Shown here: one piece after another, positions 7,552-15,471 of the stretch | Layout: every line of letters begins with the position of its first letter | Numbering within the stretch: position 1 is the first letter of the stretch | NCBI GenBank assembly: GCA_019695185.1 | Contig: JAIBAN010000035.1 | Coordinates: 1-64,000, forward strand | Reading direction: 5' to 3' | Source of the DNA: Blastocatellia bacterium | Lineage (GTDB): Bacteria > Acidobacteriota > Blastocatellia > Chloracidobacteriales > Chloracidobacteriaceae | Length of the DNA stretch: 64,000 bases | Notes under the pieces: generated by a model | Databases searched by the model: none | Seen by the model: the letters and a program-made list of their open reading frames with translations, nothing else | Told to the model about the DNA's origin: nothing | Made by a program: the position numbers and the translations under genes

Positions 7552-8537
7552 AAACCTCGTTTATGTGCGATTTCCCGACCGTTGGTGACTTCTTTCAAAT
7601 AGCTTTCGACCGTTTCCCGTACCTTGCCGCTGACCAGCAATTCACGGGCAAAAGCAGCCCCTTCTTGCAGTGAACCTGTTTTTTCAGTAACTGCAAAAGC
7701 TGCACCGGCATTTTGACAAACCTGCCAGAAATAAACCGAACGTTGACCTTTTCCTTGGATCATCCGTTGGAAAATGTACAGGTTTTCTTCGGCAGTCGGC
7801 TGGTGGCTCACTTCCGGCAACTTTCCACGAAACCGGTTGCGCACATGGCAGGTTTGGTAACGCACTCCTTCCACTTCATACACAATGGTTTTTCCTCGAT
7901 AAGTGATTTCATCCATTCCATCTTCGCCCCGTACCACCATGGCCCGTTTGGTACGGGAATGTCTGGTCAGGTAGGAAGCAATGGTTCTCTGCATTTTCTG
8001 ATGTGAAACCCCCAGCAACCGATAATGTGGTTCCAGTGGATGCAGTAGCGGTCCCAGAAAATTGAAAACCGAAGTTGTCCCAATTGCCCGCCGGACCGCA
8101 TGAAACGGCTTCAACACCGGATAAAATTGTGGTGCAAACAGAAACACAAGACCGGTTTTTTCAAAGACCCGTTCCAACGTACCAAGTGGCGTCTCGGTTG
8201 GAATGCCAAGTTGTCCCAGCAGGTCAAAACTCCCGCTCCGGCTGGTTACCGCACGATTGCCAAATTTCGCCACCGGAACGCCTCCGGCAGCCAGAACAAA
8301 CGCCACCGTGGTTGAGACATTGAAATGATGCTGTCCGCTCCCGCCGGTCCCACAACAATCAATCACATGTGCCGGCAGACTCAGGTGCGGACGCTCGGTC
8401 GCCTGCATGGCTGTAACCAGAGCTTTCAAGGTTGCTTCATCCACCCGCTCAGGTGAGAGATACCCCAGCACTTCGCGGACTTCCCCTTCAGGCATCCGCA
8501 AGTGAATGAGGTCGTGAATTTCGTTTGGGCTCAACAT
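7548..8537 (-). CDS. trpD: Anthranilate phosphoribosyltransferase
   Basis: TrpD joins anthranilate and PRPP. The product is 329 aa, with the pyrophosphate-binding loop GTGGSG at about residues 63-68 (usually GTGGDG) and the downstream NRAVTSRSGS motif, which binds substrate. The ATG at 8537 is preceded by the end of a CTGAACC array and a T-rich stretch, with no visible Shine-Dalgarno sequence. Element C separates it from trpG. Confidence 0.96.
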   Translation of the reverse strand: MLSPNEIHDLIHLRMPEGEVREVLGYLSPERVDEATLKALVTAMQATERPHLSLPAHVIDCCGTGGSGQHHFNVSTTVAFVLAAGGVPVAKFGNRAVTSRSGSFDLLGQLGIPTETPLGTLERVFEKTGLVFLFAPQFYPVLKPFHAVRRAIGTTSVFNFLGPLLHPLEPHYRLLGVSHQKMQRTIASYLTRHSRTKRAMVVRGEDGMDEITYRGKTIVYEVEGVRYQTCHVRNRFRGKLPEVSHQPTAEENLYIFQRMIQGKGQRSVYFWQVCQNAGAAFAVTEKTGSLQEGAAFARELLVSGKVRETVESYLKEVTNGREIAHKRGL

Positions 8538-8544
8538 AAAAACC

Positions 8545-8673
8545 GGGTTCAGGGTTCAGGGTTCAGGGTTCAGGGTTTTGAATACATAAAATCTGGGTTT
8601 GGATTTGAATCCTCAATTCTCAAATGCTCATTCAAAAGACCCTGAACCCTGAACCCTGAACCCTGAACCCTGG
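8545..8673. repeat. Paired inverted GGTTCAG arrays (element C)
   Basis: The left arm (8545-8578) has about four GGGTTCA units and the right arm (8639-8673) about four CCCTGAA units, around a 60-bp AT-rich loop. The right arm runs into trpG and encodes its last ~13 residues. Confidence 0.92.
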
Positions 8674-9257
8674 ACTTTGAGAAAATTCCCCAAAATCGCA
8701 CTGCCGTCCGGCGTGCCGATGGATTCCGGGTGAAACTGGACCCCAAAAATCGGATGCCTGCGGTGCTCGACAGCCATTACCAGATTGGAGCGCGTTTCGC
8801 GGGCGGTGACCAGAAATTCCGCCGGGATGGTTGCTTCCTCTGCCACCAGTGAGTGATACCGCATGGCTTCAAACGAAGTCGGCAGGTTTTCAAACAACCG
8901 GGAAGCCTCCGTCACGGTCACCACACTTGATTTTCCGTGAACAATTTCAGGGGCCCGAACCACGTTTCCGCCAAAAAAGTGAATAATTCCCTGATGTCCC
9001 AGACAGACACCAAGCAACGGGCAACGGATTTCCTCGTAGCGGGTAATCACCTCGCGGCAGACGCCGAAATCGGTATCAATGCCGGGATGACCCGGACCAG
9101 GCGACAACAGAATGCGCGATGGCCGGCGGCTCAGCACTTCGGCAAAATCAAGCGCATCGTTCCGAAAGACCTCCACCGGTTCTTCCGTCAACGCCTGAAC
9201 CATTTGAAACAGGTTATAGGTAAACGAGTCGTAGTTATCGAGCAGCAGAATTGACAC
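8628..9257 (-). CDS. trpG: Anthranilate synthase component II (glutamine amidotransferase)
   Basis: TrpG releases ammonia from glutamine for TrpE. This class I amidotransferase of 209 aa has the nucleophile Cys85 in GVCLGHQ and the His176/Glu178 pair in FHPES. The start overlaps the end of trpE by 23 bp. The last residues, from about 195, read VQGSGFR twice and are translated from the heptamer array of element C; they are not part of the normal fold. TrpG may also serve p-aminobenzoate synthesis, as such subunits do in some bacteria. Confidence 0.96.
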   Translation of the reverse strand: MSILLLDNYDSFTYNLFQMVQALTEEPVEVFRNDALDFAEVLSRRPSRILLSPGPGHPGIDTDFGVCREVITRYEEIRCPLLGVCLGHQGIIHFFGGNVVRAPEIVHGKSSVVTVTEASRLFENLPTSFEAMRYHSLVAEEATIPAEFLVTARETRSNLVMAVEHRRHPIFGVQFHPESIGTPDGSAILGNFLKVQGSGFRVQGSGSFE

Positions 9258-10680
9258 CGCGTTTCATCCTCTCCGCAAGCTGGACGGCTCGCAGCATGCT
9301 TTTGGCTTTGTTACGGGTTTCCTGGTATTCGGCCAGCGGGTCGGAGTCGAAGACCACACCTGCACCGGCGTTGACATGCGCCTGTCCGTCCTTGACCAGG
9401 GCCGAGCGAATGGCAATCGCGCCATCCATATTTCCTGCCGCATCAATGTAACCAACCACGCCTGAGTAGATGCCGCGTTGCTCCGGTTCAAGGTGGGAAA
9501 GCAGTTGCATGGCCCGGATTTTTGGCGCACCTGACACGGTTCCGCGTGGAAAACAGCCCTGGAACACATCAAACACGGTTTTGTCCGGGCGCAGTTGGCC
9601 TGAAATCTCAGTGGCCAGATGCATGACGTGCGAGTACCGCACCAGTTGGGCAATGTCACCCACTTTGACCGTACCGATTTGGCAGACCCGGCCCATATCG
9701 TTGCGTCCCAAGTCAACCAGCATGCGATGTTCGGCAAGTTCCTTTTCATTGGCCCGGAGTTCCTGCCCCAAGTGTTCATCCTCAACCGGATTGGCTCCGC
9801 GTGGGCGGGTTCCCGCCAGGGCCCGCAGGACCACCTGTCCGTCTTTGCACTGAACAAACGTTTCCGGTGAAGAACCCAGATAGACAAAACCCGGAAACTT
9901 CAAATAGTAGGCGTAAGGCGACGGATTCAGACTGACCAGGGTACGATAGATGTCAAACGGCGTGCTCGTCACCGGACGCGAAAACCGCTGTGACGGAACA
10001 ATCTGGAAAACTTCACCAGCGGTGATGTATTCCTTGCAGGTGCGGACCAGCTCGCAAAAGGAGTTTTCCGTAAACGGCCCGGTGACAGTGGCAAAAATAT
10101 CGTCCTCCACCACGGTTTCCGGATTGACCAGCAAAGGCCGGAGGGTTTCACCCTGGTGAATGCGGTCCAGTATCCGTTCGATTTGACTGTCGCCGCGATA
10201 CGAAACCAAGTGGATTTTCCGGAACTGATGGTCCACTACGATAAAGGTGTCATAGAGGCCGTAAAAACCTTCGGGAACACCAAATGGGTCGCCCGCCTGC
10301 GCGGGAATCCGCTCAAAATACTGCGTTGCGCCATATCCCAAATACCCAACCAGCCCGCCGGTGAAGGGAAATCCGAACTGTTCCAGCCCGCCAACCCGGA
10401 GTTGAGCTTCGGAGAGCAAATGCTTGAGCGTCCGCAACGGGTTTTCGGTCGTTTCAGTGACCGTTCGTTTGGTCAGTATATCCGTGATAACCGCCTTTCC
10501 TTGCTTGAAGGCGATGGTTTTGATTGGGTCCAGGCCAATCAGGGAAAAGCGGGCCAAACGGCTGTCACCTTCACAACTTTCAAACAGGAAGGCGGTCGGT
10601 TCATCACGGGTCACTTTGTGAAACAGTGAGGCCGGACTCTCAACATCGGAAAGCAATGTATAAACAGATGGGTCGGACAT
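9235..10680 (-). CDS. trpE: Anthranilate synthase component I
   Basis: TrpE converts chorismate and ammonia to anthranilate and is the usual target of feedback inhibition by tryptophan. The product is 481 aa. The N-terminal region FLFESCEGDSRLARFSLIG corresponds to the Trp-binding LLES region, so allosteric inhibition is expected. The C-terminal chorismate-binding domain carries ALAGTRPRG, DLGRNDMGR and FPRGTVSGAPKIRA. The ATG at 10680 is separated from aroF by element D. Confidence 0.97.
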   Translation of the reverse strand: MSDPSVYTLLSDVESPASLFHKVTRDEPTAFLFESCEGDSRLARFSLIGLDPIKTIAFKQGKAVITDILTKRTVTETTENPLRTLKHLLSEAQLRVGGLEQFGFPFTGGLVGYLGYGATQYFERIPAQAGDPFGVPEGFYGLYDTFIVVDHQFRKIHLVSYRGDSQIERILDRIHQGETLRPLLVNPETVVEDDIFATVTGPFTENSFCELVRTCKEYITAGEVFQIVPSQRFSRPVTSTPFDIYRTLVSLNPSPYAYYLKFPGFVYLGSSPETFVQCKDGQVVLRALAGTRPRGANPVEDEHLGQELRANEKELAEHRMLVDLGRNDMGRVCQIGTVKVGDIAQLVRYSHVMHLATEISGQLRPDKTVFDVFQGCFPRGTVSGAPKIRAMQLLSHLEPEQRGIYSGVVGYIDAAGNMDGAIAIRSALVKDGQAHVNAGAGVVFDSDPLAEYQETRNKAKSMLRAVQLAERMKRGVNSAAR

Positions 10681-10682
10681 AA

Positions 10683-10846
10683 TTTGAGTTTTGCGTTCCG
10701 CCTTCAGGCGGCAGTTTTGAGTTCCGCCTTCAGGCGGCTGGATTTTGCTTTTTCACTGAGAATTGAGTTCCTTATAGAAATGCAGACTAAAGGCTGGTTT
10801 CCAAGCTCCCGTCTGAAGGCGGAACTCAAAACTCAAAACTGTACTC
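10683..10846. repeat. Paired inverted 26-bp units (element D)
   Basis: The left part (10683-10740) holds two units of the form GTTCCGCCTTCAGGCGGCAG plus TTTTGA; each contains the palindrome CCGCCTTCAGGCGG. The right part (10806-10846) is one degenerate inverted unit followed by repeated AACTCAAA. The right arm provides the final residues (Tyr-Ser-Phe-Glu-Phe) and stop of aroF. Confidence 0.85.
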
Positions 10847-11665
10847 CGCTTGTGGAAGCGGTTTTCCGACCGCTGCCGCAATCGGCTCCACTTCCGCCAC
10901 AAGTTGTGCCAAATCATCAAATGACAGCGCCTGGGCCGCATCGGAGACGGACTTTTCGGGCTCCGGATGCACTTCCACAATCAGGCCATCAGCCCCCACG
11001 GCAACTGCCGCACGGGAGCAGGGAAGCACCAGACTGCGTTTCCCGGTGGCATGGCTGGGGTCCACAATGACCGGCAAATGTGTCATTTGCTTGAGGAGTG
11101 CCACGGAAGCGAGGTCCAGCACATTGCGTGTCAGCGGGTCAAAGCTGCGAATGCCGCGCTCGCACAAAATCACATGCGGATTGCCTTCACTCAGCACATA
11201 TTCGGCTGCATTGATGAATTCCTCAATGGTGGCCGCCAGACCGCGTTTCAAAAGGACCGGTTTGCGCATTTTTCCAAGCTCCTTGAGGAGTTCGAAATTC
11301 TGCATATTGCGCGACCCGACCTGAAAACAGTCAAAGGTGTCAGCCGCCTGTTCCAGATGGGTCACGGACATCACTTCACTGACAACCGCGAGTCCGGTTT
11401 CGCGTTTGATAGCCCGAAAAATCTCAAGCCCCGCCTCTCCCAAACCTTGGAAACTGTAGGGAGACGTGCGGGGCTTGTAGACGCCGCCACGAATGCAGCG
11501 AATGCCCAAACTTATGAGGGCATCAGCAGTCCGGCGCATTTGTTCAAAGGATTCGACAGCGCACGGACCAGCCATCAATGCCAGTTCCGGGCCGCCAACG
11601 GCGGTTGCGCCAACATGCACGGTTGACGCGGCGAGGTGTTCGGTTTTCAGTGCCAGAAGCTGCAT
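10826..11665 (-). CDS. aroF: 3-deoxy-7-phosphoheptulonate synthase (DAHP synthase, type I-beta)
   Basis: DAHP synthase condenses phosphoenolpyruvate and erythrose 4-phosphate, the first step of the shikimate pathway. The 279-aa barrel has MAGPCAVES, GGVYKPRTSPYSFQG, LLKRGLAATIEE, CERGIR and DPSHATGKR, all typical of the AroF/AroA(beta) class. No chorismate mutase or ACT domain is attached. The ATG at 11665 is chosen because a longer frame to 11842 would cover the attenuator. It is the first enzyme gene of the trp operon and lies directly behind a Trp-rich leader peptide and terminator, so this isozyme appears dedicated to tryptophan supply. The last residues are encoded by repeat element D. 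Confidence 0.96.
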   Translation of the reverse strand: MQLLALKTEHLAASTVHVGATAVGGPELALMAGPCAVESFEQMRRTADALISLGIRCIRGGVYKPRTSPYSFQGLGEAGLEIFRAIKRETGLAVVSEVMSVTHLEQAADTFDCFQVGSRNMQNFELLKELGKMRKPVLLKRGLAATIEEFINAAEYVLSEGNPHVILCERGIRSFDPLTRNVLDLASVALLKQMTHLPVIVDPSHATGKRSLVLPCSRAAVAVGADGLIVEVHPEPEKSVSDAAQALSFDDLAQLVAEVEPIAAAVGKPLPQAEYSFEF

Positions 11666-11716
11666 AATCAGTCTCAGTGTGGTTTGTTCTTTCGGCCAGG
11701 GCTGAAATTTTGCCCC

Positions 11717-11761
11717 AAAAAGCGTAAACCGCAGACCATTCGAAAATGGCCTGCGGTTCGC
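11717..11761 (-). terminator. Attenuator terminator upstream of aroF
   Basis: On the minus strand AACCGCAG and CTGCGGTT (11727-11758) form an 8-bp stem. It continues after one mismatch with 5 bp and a 4-nt loop, and a further GCG/CGC pair extends it to the T5 run at 11717-11721. The first half contains GCAGGCC (11748-11754), which can instead pair with GGCCTGC at 11817-11823 inside the leader ORF, giving an antiterminator. Confidence 0.8.
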
Positions 11762-11787
11762 TATCAGAACTGGTTTGTGTTGTAACC

Positions 11788-11886
11788 TTAACGCTTCAAT
11801 TGGGTACACAAACGCGGCAGGCCGTTGGTCCGGATCCACCAAGCCTTATATTGCCACTTTTGTGCCACAGAAAACGTCATACTCAT
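11788..11886 (-). CDS. trpL: Tryptophan operon leader peptide
   Basis: A 32-codon ORF (ATG at 11886, second in-frame ATG at 11880, TAA at 11788-11790) has Trp codons at positions 11, 16 and 17, the last two adjacent. Around the Trp pair the product reads KAWWIRTNG. The TGGTGG codons lie in a hairpin (TTGGT at 11838-11842 with ACCAA at 11825-11829, extendable by GGC/GCC). When formed, this hairpin hides part of the GGCCTGC segment that makes the antiterminator. A ribosome stalled at the Trp pair would open it and allow aroF-trp transcription; fast translation would favour the terminator at 11717-11761. The Shine-Dalgarno sequence is weak. The logic follows trpL of enterobacteria; the call rests on sequence and pairing only. 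Confidence 0.78.
   Translation of the reverse strand: MSMTFSVAQKWQYKAWWIRTNGLPRLCTQLKR
11817..11842 (-). promoter_or_regulatory. Attenuator segments 1 and 2 (pause hairpin and antiterminator strand)
   Basis: Segment 1 (11838-11845) carries the two Trp codons and pairs with 11820-11829. Segment 2 (GGCCTGC, 11817-11823) is perfectly complementary over 7 bp to segment 3 (11748-11754), which is also the first half of the terminator stem. The alternatives are mutually exclusive. Confidence 0.72.
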
Positions 11887-11898
11887 TTCGAATTTTCG

Positions 11899-11916
11899 GA
11901 CTGTCATCGAACAGTC
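11899..11916 (-). promoter_or_regulatory. Small hairpin before the leader ORF
   Basis: GACTGT (11899-11904) and ACAGTC (11911-11916) form a 6-bp stem 12 nt before the leader-peptide ATG. It may affect leader translation; no further support. Confidence 0.4.
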
Positions 11917-12007
11917 TGACTTAGGGAGAGAGTGGTTACTCAATCACTCAAAATAATCGTGGCCCTCTAAAGCGGTTGCCACAGGTACTTTGTATTGGAT
12001 TGCGAAA

Positions 12008-12036
12008 ACCTTATGCCCGTTCTTCCGATCTGTCAA
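12008..12036 (-). promoter_or_regulatory. Candidate promoter of the aroF-trp operon
   Basis: On the minus strand TTGACA (12031-12036, a perfect -35 box) is followed after 17 nt by TAAGGT (12008-12013). Transcription would start near 12000, giving a ~335-nt leader before aroF that holds the leader peptide and terminator. The -10 box is poor (3 of 6), so the assignment leans on the -35 box and the context. The rest of 11666-12079 holds no other gene. Confidence 0.5.
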
Positions 12037-12079
12037 CCCCTTTTTTCCTGGTTGTGCCGGGAAATTTTTTGACGCATTG

Positions 12080-12337
12080 TCAGGTCGAACGGAGCCACAA
12101 CCAAAGCAGCACCAACGTCACACCACCGGTCACCCAGAGGATGTCCTGAGCCAGACCGAACAGAGTGACGTGACCTTTGGGAGAGCGATTGCGGCTTTGG
12201 TGAAAGTGGTGATACCGATGGCCACAATCACGACACCGGAAAGGGTAGTAGTGAAAAAAAGTGAGGAAACCGGTTTCCCAAAAACCGACGCGATGGGAGC
12301 GCCGGACATGCGGCGAAAGACACCTGGGGCATTCCAT
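12080..12337 (-). CDS. Small zinc-ribbon membrane protein
   Basis: The 85-aa protein begins MECPRC and has two CxxC pairs (Cys3/Cys6 and Cys35/Cys38) that should bind one zinc, followed by a single hydrophobic segment at about residues 57-82. The N-terminal ribbon motif with RRSHR and YPFRC is seen in other small proteins, but no function is known to me. The ATG at 12337 has AAGG 8 nt upstream. A GTG at 12421 overlapping the previous stop (GTGA) would add 28 residues and is the alternative. It is the last gene of the ATP-grasp/secreted-protein group. Confidence 0.7.
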   Translation of the reverse strand: MECPRCLSPHVRRSHRVGFWETGFLTFFHYYPFRCRDCGHRYHHFHQSRNRSPKGHVTLFGLAQDILWVTGGVTLVLLWLWLRST

Positions 12338-12417
12338 ACTAACAACCTTGGGGGAGTAAAGTTGTACGTTTAATGATTCACTAAATGACACACCGGTTTT
12401 GAATATGTCAATGATGT

Positions 12418-13131
12418 TCACTCGGAACGCTTCGTGATAGGGGAATAACGAAGCACAAACCTGGTTTTTTCACTCCTGCACTCGAAATATTGCATTCCGG
12501 CAGGTTGTCCTTCAACTGGTATGAAGTGGTGAAGGGGCATTGCCTTGAGTTTTTCGGCGGCAACAAATCCAATCCGGTTTTCTGAAACCTCCAGGACCAG
12601 CCCCTCCCGCCTGGTTTTGCGATACAGTTTCTTTCCGTCCGACGACAGACCGAACGGCAGGGTTTCATCGGGCAGCTCCCAGCGGCGAATGGTCTTTTTC
12701 AATGATTCATCCACCATTTGAATTTCAAACAAGCGATAGGATGGGGGCCGCTTAAGGGTCAAGGGCTGCCCGCCCAAGTCAGTTGTTTCAATTGACTTGG
12801 ACGTAACCCGATAACAGGGAATGACAACCTGTTCGGTTGGTTGGGCCACGGGTGTGGGGAAAACAAAAAAGATGAAATCAAAACCTTTCTGAGCCAGGAT
12901 GGTGTTGGCATAGGAAGCTACCTGCTCCTGGCTGGCTGGTTTTTTCCGGTAGGAAATCAATCCCTCCAATGTGGCATAAAAGACACTGGGGATAACTTTG
13001 CGCCGCTGTGTTTCAAAATCGGCATCCTGGGCATGCACAAAATGGGAAAGGAACGGCATCCCGACAAACACTCCGACTATCAGGCAGGAACCAATGATTT
13101 GACTACCCAGCCGGATATTTTCCTTTCCCAT
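12418..13131 (-). CDS. Exported protein of unknown function
   Basis: The 237-aa product has an N-terminal hydrophobic segment (residues ~12-33) ending in a possible signal-peptidase site near HAQ-DAD. The mature part contains no motif I recognise. It has a YRVTSKSIETTDLGGQPLTL stretch and strands typical of a periplasmic beta-rich domain. The ATG at 13131 follows the ATP-grasp gene by 14 nt, so the two are probably co-transcribed. No function is assigned. Confidence 0.7.
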   Translation of the reverse strand: MGKENIRLGSQIIGSCLIVGVFVGMPFLSHFVHAQDADFETQRRKVIPSVFYATLEGLISYRKKPASQEQVASYANTILAQKGFDFIFFVFPTPVAQPTEQVVIPCYRVTSKSIETTDLGGQPLTLKRPPSYRLFEIQMVDESLKKTIRRWELPDETLPFGLSSDGKKLYRKTRREGLVLEVSENRIGFVAAEKLKAMPLHHFIPVEGQPAGMQYFECRSEKTRFVLRYSPITKRSE

Positions 13132-13145
13132 TGGATTTACTCTTT

Positions 13146-14369
13146 CTATAACTCCTCAGGCCGTTCAACCGGTGGAGCAACCGCTCCGTAATCAATGTGA
13201 ATCCGCTCCACATAGGATTCCAATAGCTCCAGAATCCGCTCCTGTCGTTCTGACCGCAGGACAAACCCAACATGGTATTTTTTCTTGATCCGCAGAAAAA
13301 TCTCCGGGTCGGCAAAGGCGGCTGTATCAGGCCATTCCTGGCGGGCCAGGGACAGGATAATTCCGGCATAGTCCTGTCGTGCTGCCGGAAACCGGTACGG
13401 CTGGTCCGGCGACTCGACTTCAATTTTGGCCCATTCCTTCCATAAGTTAATTCCACTGGCGGCTTCAACCGAATCGGCCGTGTGCGCACCGCCCACCCTG
13501 GCTGCGATTTCAAGGAAATAAAACTGGCCGTCAGCCCGGCTTTTGATGAATTCGGCATGTGCCACGGTGTCAGAGAGCTTGAGCACCGAGATGATTTTTT
13601 GATTGTCAGTCAGCAGTTTCTCTTCTTCCTCCGAGCCGCGCTGCACGGTGATGCTCGTATGCACGCCGCCTCCATGATACACATCAAACGGAGGCCGTCC
13701 GTAACGGCTGACCGAAGAAAACAAAATATCCCGCCCTTTCAAAAGTGAATCAACGTGATAGACCTCGCCGGGCACGTACCCTTCCAGCAGATAAAAGGAA
13801 GGTCGTTCATGGAGCAACTCGCTTTGTTCGAGTTCCTTGATGGCAGCCCAGACCTCGTCCGGTTGTTGGAGTTTGCGGATTCCGATGCCGCCGGCGCTGA
13901 ATCTGGGTTTGAGCATCCAGGGACCCGGAACGTAGCGCAAAAACTGGGCCACATCCTGGTAATTGAGAACATGCACAAAATCCGGCACCCGGATTCCAGC
14001 CTCACGCGCAGCCAGTCGCATAGCCAGCTTGTCACGCACAAAGCGGGTGTGCGAGACACTCGGACCAGGCAAATGCAGGTGCTCGCGGATTTGCGCCGCT
14101 GTCAGAACATCAAACTCGTGCAGGGCCACAACTCTGGTAAATCGTTCCTGCCGGGCAATGTGGCTGGCGGCTTCAAAATAGAGGTTGGTGTCACAGGTAT
14201 TGGGCAAGGCCAACAAGTCGGCCAGGATCTCGCGCGGCCATTCCGCCTCCAAGGTTTTTTCTTTCGTGAGCAAAAAAACACGATGTCCCAGGCGGGCACA
14301 TTCGCGCATAAAGTCGGCACCGCTGAAAAGACTGGCAAGACAGAGAATGGTTTGAGGGCGTGTGGTCAT
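13146..14369 (-). CDS. ATP-grasp domain protein
   Basis: A cytoplasmic 407-aa protein with an ATP-grasp fold. The N-terminal region resembles a preATP-grasp domain. ATP-binding Lys154 lies in WMLKPRFSAGG, which starts the glycine-rich loop, and FYFLEIAARVGG (~288-299) supplies the Mg-binding Glu and following Arg. Such enzymes ligate a carboxylate to an amine or thiol through an acyl phosphate; the substrate here is unknown. The ATG at 14369 directly follows the CTGAACC arm of element E, and no Shine-Dalgarno sequence is visible. It heads a three-gene unit with the exported and zinc-ribbon proteins. Confidence 0.85.
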   Translation of the reverse strand: MTTRPQTILCLASLFSGADFMRECARLGHRVFLLTKEKTLEAEWPREILADLLALPNTCDTNLYFEAASHIARQERFTRVVALHEFDVLTAAQIREHLHLPGPSVSHTRFVRDKLAMRLAAREAGIRVPDFVHVLNYQDVAQFLRYVPGPWMLKPRFSAGGIGIRKLQQPDEVWAAIKELEQSELLHERPSFYLLEGYVPGEVYHVDSLLKGRDILFSSVSRYGRPPFDVYHGGGVHTSITVQRGSEEEEKLLTDNQKIISVLKLSDTVAHAEFIKSRADGQFYFLEIAARVGGAHTADSVEAASGINLWKEWAKIEVESPDQPYRFPAARQDYAGIILSLARQEWPDTAAFADPEIFLRIKKKYHVGFVLRSERQERILELLESYVERIHIDYGAVAPPVERPEEL

Positions 14370-14374
14370 AAATT

Positions 14375-14470
14375 TTCAGGGTTCAGGGTTCAGGGTTCAG
14401 GGTTTTGAAATCCATATTGTGAAATGGTGTTGGGTTGCAGTAGTACAAAAACCCTGAACCCTGACCCTGG
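14375..14470. repeat. Paired inverted GGTTCAG arrays (element E)
   Basis: The left arm is 14375-14405 (four units) and the right arm 14449-14470 (two to three units), with a ~45-bp loop. The element fills the whole spacer between the ATP-grasp start codon (14369) and the YkgJ-type stop codon (14471). Confidence 0.92.
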
Positions 14471-15103
14471 TTACGTTGCTTCCGTGGCAGACAAGATAAT
14501 GGTGGCAATGGACGTGCGTGCTGCACCAGAAAGCGCATCGTCCTGGGCCTGAGCCATAAATGCAAGATTGATACGAACCAGCCGTTCGTTGATGGAGTGC
14601 ATGTGAAAAACGTCTTCTTCCATCAGGTTTTCCAAGGTTTCCTGAGCTTCGGTGAAATTCAGGGGACACACTTCCAGCAGGGCTTCGGAAGTTTCTTCCT
14701 CCAGGTAAAGCAGCGGAAACCCGTGGGTTCGGCAAATCACCGGGCGTGCTTTATACACGGCACAGGCTCCGTCAACCAAAGCCGGGCAGGGAACCGAGGA
14801 TTCCGGCGGAGGTGGAAATTCTGTACTTGGCGGCGGCGGATTGGCCGCCAGCATTTTTTCCCGCTCCATCGTGGCCAGGGCCTGGCTCCGCAGATAGGTC
14901 TTTAAATTGGCAGACAGGTCGCTGATATAAAGGCGCAGGTTTTCAGCTTCTATGGCAAAGAGAGAGAGGTGTTGTTGACAACAGCCGATGCAACCCAGCC
15001 GACAGACCATTTCCGTCGCAAAGCGTTCCCGCAGGACACGCCCATAGCGGTCAATATCGGCTAAAAGTTCACGGTAGGTTTCAATCGGTTGGGCCATTAC
15101 CAT
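14471..15103 (-). CDS. YkgJ-family cysteine cluster protein
   Basis: A 210-aa protein with the Cys pattern of the YkgJ (CxxCxxCC-type) zinc/iron-binding family: Cys34, 38, 41 and 42 near the N-terminus and Cys106, 114 and 124 in CPALVDGACAVYKARPVICRTHG. A Pro-rich insertion (about 88-100) separates the two halves. Members probably bind zinc or an Fe-S cluster; the reaction is unknown. The TAA stop directly abuts element E. A second in-frame ATG two codons in is an alternative start. Confidence 0.85.
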   Translation of the reverse strand: MVMAQPIETYRELLADIDRYGRVLRERFATEMVCRLGCIGCCQQHLSLFAIEAENLRLYISDLSANLKTYLRSQALATMEREKMLAANPPPPSTEFPPPPESSVPCPALVDGACAVYKARPVICRTHGFPLLYLEEETSEALLEVCPLNFTEAQETLENLMEEDVFHMHSINERLVRINLAFMAQAQDDALSGAARTSIATIILSATEAT

Positions 15104-15471
15104 GTTGTCGGAAGGATATTGGCTTCCGTCCTGGAACTGTGAAGTGTATAGGGGAACGCCTGCCTGATTATCCTTTTATATGTGTTTGTCCCGTCCCAAG
15201 ACAAGGAAGAAAAGCAAGGATGTTCAGGCAAAAATAGATTTCCCTGTCAGTTGCCGGAGATGACTTGGGCGGTTTGGTCGGAATTCAGCTTGCAGGACCG
15301 GAGCTGCGGCAATTATTCCCGGTTGCTTGCCTTGCCTGCCGGAACTTTGCTTGAATGAACAGGCTGTCACGTTTGAAGTGTGCTTGCCCGGCCTTTCATT
15401 CCATCTTGAGAGGCTGATGGTTTCCGCCCCTGCTGGGGAAATTCTGTTGATTTGATTAGAACACTGGATTT
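15104..15471. other. Divergent intergenic region
   Basis: This 368-bp spacer lies between two divergent genes. It holds a small hairpin (GGAAG...CTTCC near 15111-15128), but I find no convincing promoter pair, small ORF or tandem array. It must contain promoters for both flanking genes. Confidence 0.4.

Noticed and set aside
11851-11868. Sigma-54-like site TGGCAC-N5-TGGCA in the leader ORF
   Set aside because: The spacing fits, but the site lies within the leader peptide coding region, has a mismatch in the -12 box, and would bypass the attenuator.
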